In this document: positions 41,229 through 53,826 of the stretch, one piece after another
Numbering within the stretch: the stretch's first letter is position 1
How the letters are laid out: every line of letters starts with the position of its first letter
NCBI GenBank assembly: GCA_036172665.1
Contig: CM069877.1
Location: 15,024,501 to 15,088,500 of the forward strand
DNA from: Prosopocoilus inquinatus
Lineage: Eukaryota; Arthropoda; Insecta; Coleoptera; Lucanidae
Direction of reading: 5' to 3'
Length of the DNA stretch: 64,000 nucleotides
Notes under the pieces: generated by a model
What the model was told of the DNA's origin: nothing
The model's database searches: none
Seen by the model: only the letters and a program-made list of their open reading frames with translations
Translations under genes and position numbers: made by a program

Positions 41229-42463
41229 CCTGGGTTGCTGGAAAAGTTTCTGGAAACGATATGAAAAAACGCATATGAAATTTGGTAAACGGTATCATTG
41301 TTTTTCGAAGTATTCGCCTTTGACGGCAATACACTTTTGCATACGCTCGAACCAATTTCTAAAGCAGGTTTTCCACTCTAAAGATGGTACCTCAGAAACC
41401 AGTGTCCGAAATGTTTCAACCGCTGCTTCAGCCGACGAAAATCGCTCACCACCCATTTTATTTTTGATATTTGGGAACAAAAACAAATCATTAGGTGATA
41501 AATCAGGTAAATATGGACAATGAGTCATTAATTCAACATTTTTGATTGATTCGTCGATTTCGATCGTTTCTTCTGATTTGATCGATGACTTCCGGAAAAC
41601 AAATTGTAGTATACCAATCAGCATTCACGGTTTTTCGATCCTCTAAAGCCACGGTTGCTACATGTCCAGTTAAGCCAAAGAAACAAGCAATCATTTGCGT
41701 CGCAGCACTGCGTGAACGGACAACTTTTATTGGTTTTGGTTCATTTTGAAATACCCAAACGATAGATTGTTGTTTACTTTCTGGCTCGCACGAATAGATC
41801 CACGTTTCGTCACCAGTAACGATGTTATAAACTAAATTTGAACGACCTCCATTGAATTTCTTGAGCATTTCTTCGCACCATTTGACACGACACGACGCTT
41901 TTGCGCTTCTGTTAAATTGTGTGTGATCCAACGACTGCAAAGCTTTCGTACGTTCAAATGATCATGCAAAATCTGGTGTATTGCTTTCATGTCAATGCGT
42001 AAGGATGCTTGAATCTCACGGTATGTCACATGTCGATCTCGCTCAAGCATTTCACACACAGCATCTACATTAGTGGCAGCAACAGATGTTGATGGACGAC
42101 CTTCACGAAATTCGTCACTGAGAGAGGTATGTCCACGCTGGAATTCGGCAAACCAATTATAAACACTGCTCTTTGATGGTGCTTCATCTCCAAAAGCCAA
42201 ATGAAGCCGATCGAGGCATTGTTTTGGCGTTAGACTACATTTGAAATCGTAAAAAATCATGGCACGAAAATGTTAACGCGAGATTTCCATGTTTCCACAA
42301 AATTACTTTTTCTCAAATGCTGTACAAACAAAACTAGTTTACTTGGATAGGAACTGTCAATAGAATTATAGGCGAGAAACGTCAAATTTTTCAAATATGA
42401 CAGTTGATAAACGCTAACAATTCTAGACCTACTAGATTCCAGAAAATTTTCCAGCAGCCCACG
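41229..42463 (-). mobile_element. mariner-family transposon M2 with terminal inverted repeats and TA duplication
   Basis: Ends CCTGGGTTGCTGGAAAAG... (left) and CGTGGGCTGCTGGAAAAT... (right, inverted) match at about 25 of 29 bases. TA flanks at 41227-41228 and 42464-42465. At 1235 bp it is near full mariner length. Confidence 0.88.
41295..42260 (-). pseudogene. mariner transposase (M2), frameshifted
   Basis: Starts at 42260. The DNA-binding region has LTPKQCLDRLHLAFGDEAPS, SVYNWFAEFQRGHTSLSDE and LHDHLNVRKLCSRWITHNLT. After a shift near 41895 comes the catalytic GDETWIYSCEPESKQQSIVW (first Asp). After a second shift near 41600 comes CPYLPDLSPNDLFLFPNIK (third Asp), then the C-terminal tail. 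The HHDN block with the second catalytic Asp is missing between them. It is inactive by two frameshifts and a deletion. Confidence 0.85.
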
Positions 42464-42465
42464 TA

Positions 42466-43483
42466 TCTAAACGATTACTTGACGTTTTCCCTTCGCGCCT
42501 CTTATCATCACGAGAAAGCTTCTCATCTATATGTATACTAAAGTTGAAATTATGTCGCCCATTTAAGAGTTAGAGTTTAAATTGTCGTCCGTTTACGATT
42601 TAAATTCCATCGTGCATTTTAACTACGAAAAGGACCCCCATCTACCTACGCCTAAATCCAATAAAAACCGGAAACGCAGATGAAGAGGAACGGCCGACGG
42701 TTAACGTATCGTCCGACTTCAAACCCAATTACCGCCGCGTCCTCCGCAAAAATTATAAAACTTTGGGTCCCGAGGGAACACCGTCCTCAAATTGGCACAT
42801 AAATTGCAATTAACTTAAAATTATTAACTCCATCCTCTTCGAGGGCCCTGAGATTTCCGCGGCGGAAATTTTGCACCGACAAAATTTTAACCGAAAAGAT
42901 CCCATTTAAATGTATGACGCGTCCGTTATTGAGAGATGTTAGAGGTATAATTACCGTCCATAAATAACCGCCAGTTAAATGCCTCCTGCTATTAGGCCTG
43001 TTCTAATTACCTGAGGACTAATTCCACGTGTATTAATGACGCCAGGAGCTGAGCGCCATCTCGTGATTTATACGCCTTGCCATATTCTGAAAACTTGATT
43101 AATACAGAACGTTTCATATACATGGACCTTCCGAAATTTAAAAAGCGACGATAGAACACAAAACAAATCCAAAATAATTTTACATTCCATGCGAAGAAAT
43201 GAAACCTATTGGAAAATGACCGACAAACAAATTAATTTTTCGAGCTCCATCTAAAATTACTGATTTCCATTCGTTCAAATTGTCCTGAAAATAGTCATTT
43301 GCATGCCTATTCAGGAATTTTGTCTGATAAACGAATTAATACAATGTATAAGACACGAATAATTGTATTAAAATAATCTCAAATTGAAGATATAAAATCT
43401 TAAAATTATAAATGCTTACAAAAAGGACAATCTTATTTCAGATTTTGGTATTTAAGACCAGTTGTTGTCGAAGTAATGCAAAG
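42466..43483. other. No gene recognised
   Basis: Non-coding DNA. A lone GCGCCATCT box near 43053 resembles the array box at 37136-38796. Confidence 0.4.
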
Positions 43484-43487
43484 ATAT

Positions 43488-43828
43488 TGTTACAGCCGTG
43501 ACGCGCAAATAGGTCTATTTCTATCATCAGTCTCGCCATCTTACGTCACTGTACGTTACTGAAATTTCTCGTTGGTTCGCGTTCATTCCAGCAAGTTCGA
43601 GCAAAACAGAGATCTACTATAACAGTCGTAACGGTCCGCCAGGAGTTTAGTGAGAACTTAGCAAGTGACGGGTTCATTCCTCGAATTATTAGAAAGTACA
43701 TGTTGTAGAAGTGTTATTTGATAGACAGCTCATTAGTATTGTGTTTTTAATTGTGTAAAGCGACAGATTGTAATTAAGGTGTTCTGAAAATTAACGACTA
43801 TAATTTGTGAACCCCCAAATTCGTAACA
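43488..43828. repeat. Solo LTR S1 (341 bp), gypsy-like
   Basis: Starts TGTTACAGC, ends TTCGTAACA and is flanked by ATAT on both sides (43484-43487 and 43829-43832). It shares about 300 bases with S2 but lacks about 440 bases near its start. No internal region adjoins, so it is a recombination remnant. Confidence 0.75.
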
Positions 43829-43832
43829 ATAT

Positions 43833-44197
43833 GTTACTTCGTTTATTCAAAAATACACTGTTAGCAACGCTCGGTGAAGATTAAACACATTTTCAGGATT
43901 GCATTTCAAAGTGCAAAACCAAAATCTAAATTTTTATTATATGTAATTTATTATTTATTCTTATTTATTAAATTTGTTTAAGTAAAAAAGTACATATCAA
44001 CTAACATTTTTTCTGTTAATACCTTCTTATTTTTTCTTAAATAAATGTTATAGAACTAGTTCCAAAATTTTCTTGTTTTGCAAGTCATAAGGCACCATAT
44101 GAATTCGATAAAAATGTTTAGATTTTGTTGAATAATCATTTTTACTATAGGAAAAGACAAATTAAAAAAAAATCAAAAATTCGATCCATCCCAATAG
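43833..44197. other. Spacer between two solo LTRs, no gene
   Basis: AT-rich, without coding frame. Because each LTR has its own target duplication, this is genomic sequence and not retroelement interior. Confidence 0.5.
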
Positions 44198-45264
44198 ATA
44201 CTGTTACAGCAGTGACGCGCAAATAGATCTATTTTTAGCAAGGTTGGTAAAACTGATATTACATCTAGCAGGTTGCCTCGTTCCCATTTAATATGCAGTT
44301 TGAAATTTCCCCCCCCGCAAAAGTAACTCGTGAAGTCACACGAAACTTCTGTGGTCCTATTGATCAAATACGCGTGATACGCACCCTCTGTACCCTTCGC
44401 TGATCGAGGCAACCTTCTAATACACAATCCAGCTCTACTAACCTTGGGTGCTTTCTTTCGCATGAAAGTTTGAATCGTGTTTCAAATAGTTTGGACCTGA
44501 ATTTCGTAATTGTTGCAACAAAACACCTGACTTGAATTTTTGATTGACAGTTCATTTATAAATAACTATAATTCAATCCGAACAAGTTTTAAAAATAGAG
44601 AAATTCAAAGAAAAGAATGTCTGTTTTAGAATCAAAACATGCTTGGATCACGATTTTGTGAGCGAAAGAAAGCACCTCTTGATTTTTAGTACTAGTCACA
44701 CCCATCTTGCATCACAAGATTTTTATCACAATTTCTCGTTCGCGTTTATTCCAGCAAGTTCGAGAATATAGAGACCTACTATAAAAGCCGTACCAGCCCG
44801 CCGCGCCAGTGGGGCAGTTATAAGTTAGCGAGCGAAGTGTTTATACCTCGAATAGTAGAAAGTACGTGTTGTAAAAGCGTTCTTTGATAGACAAGTGTTA
44901 CAGCTCAATACTGTTGTGTTTTTAATTGCTTAAAGCGATAGTTTGTAATTAAAGTGTTCTGAAATTCAATGACTAATAATAATTGTCGAGACGAACTTCT
45001 CTTGCTTGAAAATGTCGGCACTGTTTCACCACCCACGGGTTGTAAGGCCGTATAGGTTTACTTTTAATTATTTGGTGACAGTTTTTAATGAAAATCACGC
45101 AGTGTTAAAATTACTATTTATTACACAAATAAAAAGCAAATTAACACTACATTAGATCTCCTACGACAGTAATATATACGAAGCAAGGTAAAACTAAAAG
45201 AAAGTAAAATAACTGAACACGACTTGATATGTTATAAAAATTGTGTTATGTAACGTTATATGTT

Positions 45265-45331
45265 GCACAGATAAAATAGCGACATCTTACGATCGCTTTT
45301 TGACCTAACATTGCAGTAGGATAGACAAATT
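45265..45331. repeat. Retrozyme fragment without hammerhead
   Basis: About 67 bases match the AAATAGCGACATCTTAC to AGGATAGACAAATTGA part of the retrozyme units at 28302 and 30115. It is followed by (TA)n at about 45332-45356. Confidence 0.7.
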
Positions 45332-45935
45332 GATATATATATGTATATATATATATGTTGCGTTACATAACTTTGTGTGTGTAGTACGATCTACTTATGA
45401 TCGAACATTGCGAAATGATGCGATGATCAACAATGATCAAGAAATGATTATGTGTTGTGTGTGTTACAGAATATATACTATACAAAGAGAGAGGAACATA
45501 GAGAACAACTAAAGTGATTCACGGAAATTAATAAAATCAGGAACATGGGGGATTTGAGATGTTTTTCTAACCGTGAATAATTCGAAGAAGTTCACAAGGT
45601 GATCGAAGGAAGCTTAATGGATTTGATAATGCACTTGAATGCTTGTGAAACTAGGTGAGCGAGTGATTTAAGATTTAAACTACGAGGAATCAGACACCAG
45701 ATAGGTCATATTTGTTCGTAGAAAATCTGGAACTTAAGTTGTTGCACTTAAGTGATTTGATGTTCAGAGTATTTGGATAAAAAATAATAGATTTTTATGT
45801 GTTAGATGAATATTAAGTGATATGCAGAAAGGTAAAGCCAAAAATTCCAAATGAGATTTACATACAAAAATAAGCTACCTCCTTGATTATATCTAGGTTT
45901 GGATTATTTAATAGTTTTATGAGTTCGTCAAAATT

Positions 45936-47150
45936 TTACAAGTGTCTGATTTTTGGACCTTTAATACTCTCGTAAAGCTTGCAATCAAGAAATATGTGCT
46001 CCACACTTTCAGGTTTAAGAGAGTTGCACACTGTGCATATTTCGTTACAGTTTATGGAGTGGGAGATACCGTTGTAACAGAGAAATAGGTGCCTTTTGGA
46101 GGACAGTCTAAGCTGAGAAAAAAGTCGAATTAGTTTTATTGGTAGAGGGCAATATAAATGATGAGCTGAATTAGGTTTGATGACGAAGAATTTATAGAGC
46201 GCGGAGAACTCTGAGAGTTTTAGTCTTTCCAAGTCTTCGTCAAAGAGTTTATGTCGGTAGCGAGACAAAATTCTATTAAGAGAGGCCTTAAGGTGTCCAA
46301 CGGAAAGAGAATTCCAAGTGGCCGGACAATTAACCTTTATAAAAATACCTTTCATTTGTAAGGCCCAGTTAAATTTCACAAGATTAGTGTCTTGTAACTT
46401 TAGCAGTTGGTTGAAGACGATTTTTGGGAATCTGCTATTTTCCATTTTAAGAATTTTTAGAAGCCAGTTTAGACAGTGTTTTTCAATGAGGTACTCAAGT
46501 TTAACCGCACCCATTTCTAAGCGAACTAAATAATCAGGAGATCTTTTTGGTAACAAGAGTAGTCTTTTAAAAAATCCGACTTGGGCTCTCTCAATAATGT
46601 TTAAATAACGTAGACCCCAAACAGGGATACAATTAGATAGTGCATTGACTATAAGGGTATTGTATAAAGTGCGTGCGCCCCACGAGTTTGTTTTTGACTG
46701 TGATAACAGTGACATAACGGCTCCAATTGACTGTTTTGACTTGGAGAGGCATACTGCTGCATGTTTACAGAAGAGAGAAGAAGAAGAGAGGGAAATTCCT
46801 AGATATATATAATTGTTGACTAGTTCGATTTCGGCACCATTAAAGAGGAAACGGTGCTCCCGATTGACTTTGAAATTTTCTCTAGAGAAGCAAATTATTT
46901 TTGATTTAGCAACGTTTACAGTAAGCTTATTTTCTGTAGTATATTTCTCCAGAAGGTTTATTTAGTTTTCGCGCTAAATCAATTTCAGAAATACCGAGAA
47001 GCACCAGATCATCTGCGTACAACAATAATAGTAAGGTGGTGATCTATGTTGACGCCAAGTGCACCACGTTCACGAAAGTAGATTTCAATATCAGCCACAA
47101 AAAGGACGAATAGAGTTGGACTTAGGGGTTCACCCTGTAAGACTCCCTCA
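45936..47150 (-). pseudogene. LINE E reverse transcriptase C-terminal half
   Basis: The minus strand shows GVLQGEPLSPTLFVLFV (about 47100-47150), the catalytic YADDLVLLG (about 46990-47020), KIICFSRENFKVNREHRFLF-like thumb and YIYLGISLSSSSSLF. From 46715 an open frame runs through WGARTLYNTLIVNAL to the zinc motif CTVCNSLKPESVEHIFLDC near 45980-46040. A frameshift separates the palm from the rest. Clade unsure. Confidence 0.8.
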
Positions 47151-47268
47151 TTTACTTCAAGGGTTTGGTAAAGCCATTGAAAGCTTTTACGCAGAAAGTC
47201 GCGTTAGAATAGAGAGACTCTATTATTCAATGACTATAATTTGTGAACCCCCAAATTCGTAACAATAC

Positions 47269-48580
47269 CACAATTCGTGAACTTTGAGGGCCCGGAGCAG
47301 CGCTAAATAAAGGCCGATCGAGCTCAATTTTTGTATGGTATATTAATATGTTGGTAGACTGCTTTTCGGACACAGGTGTCTTCAATTTTTACAATCATGG
47401 TAATTCGCTCCGGCCTAGTGTAGAGGACTCCTCAAAGTAGCAGTTTTGATAGATTACGATTTAAGAAAGAAACCTGTAGATAGCATTGTACTGTGAAACA
47501 ACGCAAGCAGGTGTGTAAAACAGATCTAGCTTCCATTGATTATGATTAAAGAGAAAAACTGAGACAAATGGTATTTGAAACAATGGGAACAATTGGCGAT
47601 TCAAATTGATTTTGCCCGCCGTCGGTAACCATGGAAATAACAATTTTATGACGTAGCAAGTGGGGAAGCACGTGGTAAACAATGTGAGCTTGTCCTTATA
47701 TTTTCATTACGTTTTTCCCATTATGGATTAATATTTTCAAGATCAGTTCAAAGATTATTATCATTAAAATTCTATGCTCAAAATATTGTAAGTAACATTA
47801 TTTGTAGCAGGAAAGGTTAAGTTCTTTTTTTTGAGAGATTGTATGATGATTTCGTCAATTCTAAAGATTATATTTTTGTTATAATATTCTTACAAATTAA
47901 GTTTATATTATTCCAGGTACAAATTACTGAATAGAAACCATGCAGTTCATAGTAACACAAGAATTCCCCACTTACTGCGTCACTATGATGTAGTTCAAAT
48001 ATTTCCGGTAGAGGTCTTGTCGCTTAGCTAGATTCACCAATAGGTGTATAGAGGTCTCAAAGTCGCAGTGTGCACCGGTGTACAGCATAATACATGGTAA
48101 TAAGTAGGTCTAGTTATTTCGCGTGTGTGTTTATCCAAACTTCAGCGAGGCGACGCTATTGTAATTACCTCGTTGTTTACGGTATCTCGCTCTAACTTCG
48201 TGAGCGATAACCAATCAGAATTGGCAAGCGCTCTATAATTAAGCCTTTTTGTTGAGGAATAATAGGCACGTTATTCGGATGCGAAATACAGTTCGTTCGT
48301 GTACTTAACAAGTGCAATTGTTCTCCGGCTATAAATAAATAAATAAATAAATAAACGAGGCAGGAAATGTTGCGAACTTAGGGAAAACTTGTTCTCTTTC
48401 ACCTGCTTTCGTGTTAAATGAACCTTCGTATATAACTGGAGAAGTGAATTTAATAATTAATTCGCGTTTTCCTTATCACATCTTTCCGCACTCGCGAAAA
48501 AATTATATCGTGCCGCTGTTGCCTGGAGCGTGTAAATCAAGGTCACTTGCCCAACGATGTATATACGTCGGTAACATTTT
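47269..48580. other. No gene recognised; (AAAT)n at 48331-48355
   Basis: Non-coding AT-rich DNA with a tetranucleotide run. Confidence 0.5.
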
Positions 48581-49515
48581 GAAATAGCCTCTTCAAACTC
48601 TTCTTTCGCCTTCTCTTGAAATGGACTCTGTAGATTTTCTAAATTTTTTCTTCCTTTTTGTAGAGGGCTCTTAATTTAAAATGTTTTTGTCGAAGTCTTG
48701 GATAAGACTCTCAATAGCCTTTTGAAACTATTCTTTCTTTTTCCCTTAAAATGCACTTCAATTTTTCCCCTTTTCTGGAGAAGCCAAGTCAATATCATGA
48801 ATAAAACGCTCAATAGGCTCTTCAAACTCTTGAAATGGACTCTCAATAGATTCTTCAAATTTCCTCTTACTGTTTTTTAGAAGTCTGTTAATTTAAAATA
48901 TTCTCCGTCTAAGTCTTGAATAAGACTCTCAACAATGTGTGCAAGCTCTTCTTTCTTCTTCTTTTGAAATGTACTCTCGATATGCTCTTCCGATTCTTTT
49001 TTTTTTGTGGAATGCTCTCCATTATTATTTTTTCTTTGAAAGTCTCGAATAAATCAAAATTCTTTTCATCATTCCTTGTTGTTTGAACGCTTTCTTATAT
49101 AGTAATAGTTCTTTCTTTGACTTATAACCTCTAAGCTTGTCTTTATTCTGCTTTTGAAAAAACGTATAAAATTCTCTCTTTTCCTCTGAAGGAGACTTTT
49201 TAAATCCTTCATTCTTCTTATTTTCCTCTTGAATCCTTTGCTGTTAGAACTTAAATAAACTTTTACTAACCTCTTTATTGTTCACTTCTCTCTCTCTCTC
49301 CGTTAAAAGACTCTTACCAGTTTCCGGGAATTCTTTTTCCTCTCTTGAATAGAACTTTTAACAAACTATAAGATTTCCTTTCTTCTCCTTTAAAAATAAA
49401 CGAACTCTAAATAGCCTATTTAAGTTTTTCTCTATAAGGGATTATTAACAGTCTCTTTAAATTCATCTTTCTTTCTTTCTTCCTTTCTCTTTTAAAGAGA
49501 CTCTCAATTTAAACT
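48581..49515. repeat. Pyrimidine-rich degenerate repeat tract
   Basis: About 930 bases dominated by C and T on the plus strand, with recurring phrases such as TTGAATAAGACTCTC and TCTTGAAATGGACTCT spaced roughly 60-120 bases apart. It looks like an old minisatellite. Confidence 0.5.
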
Positions 49516-49653
49516 CCTTTATGTTAACTCTTAGGTTCATTTTCTCAGTCGCAGTAAAACCTTAATCTCCAATTTATTTCCGTAGTAACAATTATAGAAA
49601 CAATCGTTGCTACGGCGAAGGACTGAAGATTAACGTTAAACAGTGACTGATGT

Positions 49654-49761
49654 CCGATTTCTTCACCTCCTGATAAATTTATCCTTGGAAACCACTGTAT
49701 TGATAATAGTTTCTGAGGATACTACCTGGCAGATAAATTTATCCGTAGCTGAAGAAATCGG
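49654..49761. mobile_element. Short MITE-like inverted repeat
   Basis: CCGATTTCTTCA at the left and its complement at the right enclose GATAAATTTATC blocks on both sides. A related GATAAATTTATC segment recurs near 62878. The ends match over about 25 of 32 bases. Confidence 0.4.
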
Positions 49762-50489
49762 GCCTGAGCAAAAGGCCCTTCATTAATAACCTTATATTTT
49801 TACTTCTTTTAAAGATGGCTTTAGTAGTTTCTTGAAATCCATTTCCGACAAGAAAGACCTAACAAAGACAATATATCTTTTTTTCTCTCTTAGGACTCTT
49901 AATAGCTACTTCTGGGCAAACGTAAATGTGCTGGATTTATTTTTGCGCGCATGGCCAGATCTATGGCTTTTGGCACCTCGAGCTAAACAATGTTTGGCGC
50001 TCTTTTTATACGACGACATTACAGGTGTACTGTCAATGAAAATTACAAATTCCGTTAAATTAGCAATCAAGTACAAGTAGTATTTTTCACGATGATTGCA
50101 AAGTTGCAGTCAGAAAAATAATTCAACATCACGTTTACGATAAACAGACAAGAAGACACGTTAGTTTAACTTGAAGGCTTCCGCGCTCGTCGTCCATTGT
50201 TGAATTCCTAGCTTCCGGTTGGGTTGGTTGGCAGCAACAGCCAAGAGGAAGTTCTTCTGCAATGAAAAACGAAATGTCGGCAGTAGAAGAAATCCGAGGA
50301 GAGACGCGTTTATTTAAATGTTTATTATTTTACCAATCGATAGAGAATAAAACTTTATTTAAAATAGTGCTATTTTATCGTATATTCATAAAAAAGAACA
50401 CTTTTTGATTCTTTGCAATTCCGTACTACCGAAAGATTGTTTTATTAAAAAATTGTCATCGATTTAATTCATTTCTAGTTGTCGGTGTC

Positions 50490-50860
50490 GGTAAATTGCA
50501 TTAACCACCTTATCCCAATTTAGAAAACCTTCGAACTTCGGAGTGACGTTAGCTTAGATGGTAAAGTAGTCGGCATGTAACCGTCTTATAGTGTTCCTTT
50601 CCTTAATTATTGAATTTATTTACACTACAACACCCTTTCCTTTAATTGTGAAATTTCTACTTTACTTACTTGGTGTCGGTAAATCGCGTTCACCACCTTT
50701 TCCTAATTTAAAAAACCTGCGAACTTCGGAATGACATTAGCTTAGATGGCAAAGCAGTCGGCATGTAACCGATGTGTCCCGGGTTCGATTCCCGGATGTG
50801 ATGATTTTTTCTGTCCTCCTGTAGTGTTCCTTTCCTTAATTATTTAATTAATTCATTTAC
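50490..50860. repeat. Tandem pair of a tRNA-derived SINE-like unit
   Basis: Two copies of a unit reading GTCGGTAAAT...GAACTTCGGA...AGCTTAGATGG...GTCGGCATGTAACC and TAGTGTTCCTTTCCTTAATTA start near 50490 and 50672. The first copy has lost the second half of the tRNA-like part. Confidence 0.6.
50731..50803 (+). tRNA. tRNA-Thr(UGU)-like sequence, probably a SINE head or pseudogene
   Basis: Folds as a tRNA: acceptor stem ATGACAT/ATGTGAT with one mismatch, D arm with box A TAGCTTAGATGG, anticodon stem GTCGG/CCGAT with loop CATGTAA (anticodon TGT), T stem CCGGG/CCCGG with loop TTCGATT and a perfect box B. A T6 Pol III terminator follows at about 50805. The acceptor mismatch and the duplicated flanks favour a tRNA-derived repeat over a working tRNA gene. 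Confidence 0.5.
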
Positions 50861-53826
50861 ATTATTCTCGTTATAGAGCCAAAACATCATAACTCAATGT
50901 TTGAATTATTGCAAATTTTTCAGTAACCCTTTCATTGTACAGTCATGTGCACCTTAAGTACCGTAACTTAACATTTCTGTGATCCTTCCAGCACAGTGTC
51001 TTAAGAGTGAGGTTGGCGTGTAGGAGGTGCATTATTGTTGCAGACATACCGCTATGTATTGCACGGCTGTTAGCTCTTTTTGTTATAGTTGTTGTTGCTC
51101 AAGTGTGTGGATTCTGAAGAGACGGAAACTCTCCAACTCTTCTTCAGATTACTAAAAGGTTTACTGTCTTTATACGCATTAGAACCCCGGAATTCACGAT
51201 AGTCAAACCAGCACTCCAGGTTTACAACTCATGTGCGAATTCAACTTTCGCTTACGCACAAATACCTAATGATGTCTGGGTTTGCACCTGTTCCACTAAT
51301 TAAACACTTTCCCGCAATAAACTCAGAAATGCATATTTAAAAGTGTTTGGTTTAATAATTTAGTTTCAGTTTTAAAATAATAACAAGGAGTGTCGGCTTG
51401 CGCCAAGCCACAGCTCATTACCATGTTTAAATTTTTTGATTTAATTTTATTTTATTCACACTGTATAGTGCTGTCTTGACTCCAAGTCCAGCTATTGTTC
51501 GTCACTTAATAAAATTCACTTTCAACTTAATATATTTAATACAATAAAATTCAGAACTAACAATTTCAGCACTTTAAAGTTTTAGAAGATTAGAGTGTTT
51601 GTGCTGTATAAACAAATATAAATTTCGGTTGGTACTATATTGTCAGATTTTCTAACTTCATGTTGCTTTTACAAAAATTTGGAAGATTTTCAATAATAAA
51701 CATGTAAGTACACATTTTGATTAATTTACAATTTGTTTACCGCAAAATTTTCCTATTGTTTAAACAAGTTCATTCGATTAAAACATTGTTCAAGGAATTT
51801 CTAACCTAACTCAATTTTGTTTCAAAGTTAACTAGTTTAATTTTGAAATTAACTGTTACGCCCTTTTGTTATCAATAAATGAAAATACCTATAATTTCTA
51901 AACCTAAACAATGTCTAAAAATGTTTCAACCAAAAATGTTTTTTTTTCTGCCCTGTATGCTTTGTTAGGGCAAATATAAATATCGAGCCGTTAAGGGGTG
52001 ATTGACCTTTTAGTGAAACCAATCAAGACAGCTCGTGAGCTCTAACCACCTAGCCCTCTTAGTGTCTCCCATCGATTGTAACATCTCCTTAAGTACTACG
52101 ACGCTCATCTTAAATGATACTCCTGCATGTGAATCACACCCTTAAGAACATTCAGCGTAAGGGATACGAAACTGTCAAATGGTATCATTTATGGTGAGCA
52201 TCATTATACATGCACTTGAATCTCGGCCTCCGTTTAACATACAAAGTTAAATTACGATATATGCCGAAATTGTCAAGTAATATTTGATTCACTGCTACAC
52301 TTATTTGTTCAATACACTGTTGAATTGCCTGTCCTTTTAGCAACCTACTGTTTTTCACTTCCGGAACCAAAAGTTATCCCGCACTTACACGAGTAACATC
52401 TAAGTTTTTGATGACCGATCTTCTGGAATTGCGATTCACCAAACAGTTCACTGTCACATTGTCAGTTTAACAATCATAGGTATTTCTTGTCAAAAGTTTA
52501 TTGAATAAACTCTACATAACTTATCGTTCTTTTCTCCCACTAATCTAAAATTTATTTCAGGATTTCTTTCTTGCCGAATTCAGTATCACAGCAACACGTT
52601 TCACAGCTACTGCTTTCTTGTGTCTGATTTTACCAACTACGAATAACTATGTAGTCATTCAAAGAATAAATTTATTTGACGTTTATAATATGATTTTTCT
52701 TCATGAACAGCATATACAGGGTGTTCTTTTACCGTGTGCAAATATTTAAACCTGTAAAACATCACCATAAATGGCAACGATTAAACTTATACGCCCTTAA
52801 CTCCAAGTTAATAGTTTTGCAGAAGAATGTATTGGAAGATTTTCACCAAACCGTTTGAGAACTGCTGCCGTAGCTAACGATTGGATGGTACGCCGCCTTA
52901 CCTGTGTGAATGACTACCCGAATGTAGGTCAGTGTTTTACGATGTGGTAAACGAACATCTGTTTGATTCGTATGAGGCCTATTAATAGATCGTAACAGTC
53001 GAAACATTTTAAACGCGCTCACAAAGCGGCTGAATTAATTACCACTTCGTTTCAAATAATTACAGTTTTAGGTATTTTCAAATTATAAACTGACGATTAT
53101 AATTACTGGACAAAAAATGCGGGTGAGTTAAATAATGACATCACCGTCATTCATCGTTTTATTTTCGGATATTTTACCCTCACAAGTAATAAATTGCCTT
53201 TCCATTTCCAATTAAATAGATTAAGATTTCTTTAGTTTAATAAAGAAACTTTAAAATAATGTAGCAATTTATCTACTGTTTGTACCGTTTAAAATCGGCC
53301 GCATTACGTAATCACACTAGGCAGAATAAAATAGCTATTAAAACTGATATGTGCTCATTACCGATATGACATTAAATTTACTAATTCGGCTCCCTTCAAA
53401 ATTGTCGCCGCAGGCGGTCGCCCCTCTCTCTTACCCCTTTATACAGCTCTGGTTGCGCGTAGAAAAATGCAAGAAATGAATCAGAGAAAGGCCAAATACA
53501 AAACCAATTGGTTCAGAAGTCCAAAAATTGAATCCCAAAGCAATACGTACGAACCCATTAACTAGAAGATTCAGAATCCAAGAGTGATTCCTAGTTTATG
53601 GAACTAGCTCGATGCATTTGTTTGATTGTCAGGATTGGCAGGAAACCTAAATAAGTAAAACGGCAACGTAGAGGAAGCTTAAGCTAGAAAATTAAATCTA
53701 AGATCTCAAAATTAAAACTACGAAATCAATAACAATACTAATTGGTCGCGAGGGAAGCACAAAAATTTTAATCTCAATCTCAAGTGCTAAAATACATTCG
53801 AAGTAATTTTTCTCAACGGTTTCAGA
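50861..53826. other. No gene recognised; isolated mariner-like end near 52716
   Basis: AT-rich non-coding DNA. ATACAGGGTGTTCTTTTACC at about 52716 resembles a mariner terminal repeat, but no partner end was found. Confidence 0.4.

Larger units (their letters stand above)
44976..47224 (-). mobile_element. LINE E: 5'-truncated non-LTR retrotransposon inside solo LTR S2
   Basis: Flanked by the 12-bp duplication ATTCAATGACTA (44964-44975 and 47225-47236). On the minus strand it ends in an ATTATTAT tail at 44976. The 3' UTR (about 44976-45935) includes a retrozyme fragment and a TA microsatellite. Confidence 0.8.
44202..47264. repeat. Solo LTR S2, split by LINE E
   Basis: Same family as S1: TGTTACAGC start and TTCGTAACA end, with ATAC duplication at 44198-44201 and 47265-47268. 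After removing 44976-47224 and one duplicated dodecamer the LTR is about 800 bases, longer than S1. Confidence 0.75.

Noticed and set aside
43488..47264. S1 and S2 as the two LTRs of one short element
   Set aside because: Each has its own distinct 4-bp target duplication and the spacer has no PBS or polypurine tract, so they are two independent solo LTRs.
52716..52740. mariner-like terminal repeat as evidence of a full transposon
   Set aside because: No inverted partner within a plausible distance; similar lone CGGGTG ends near 56217 and 61246 also lack partners.
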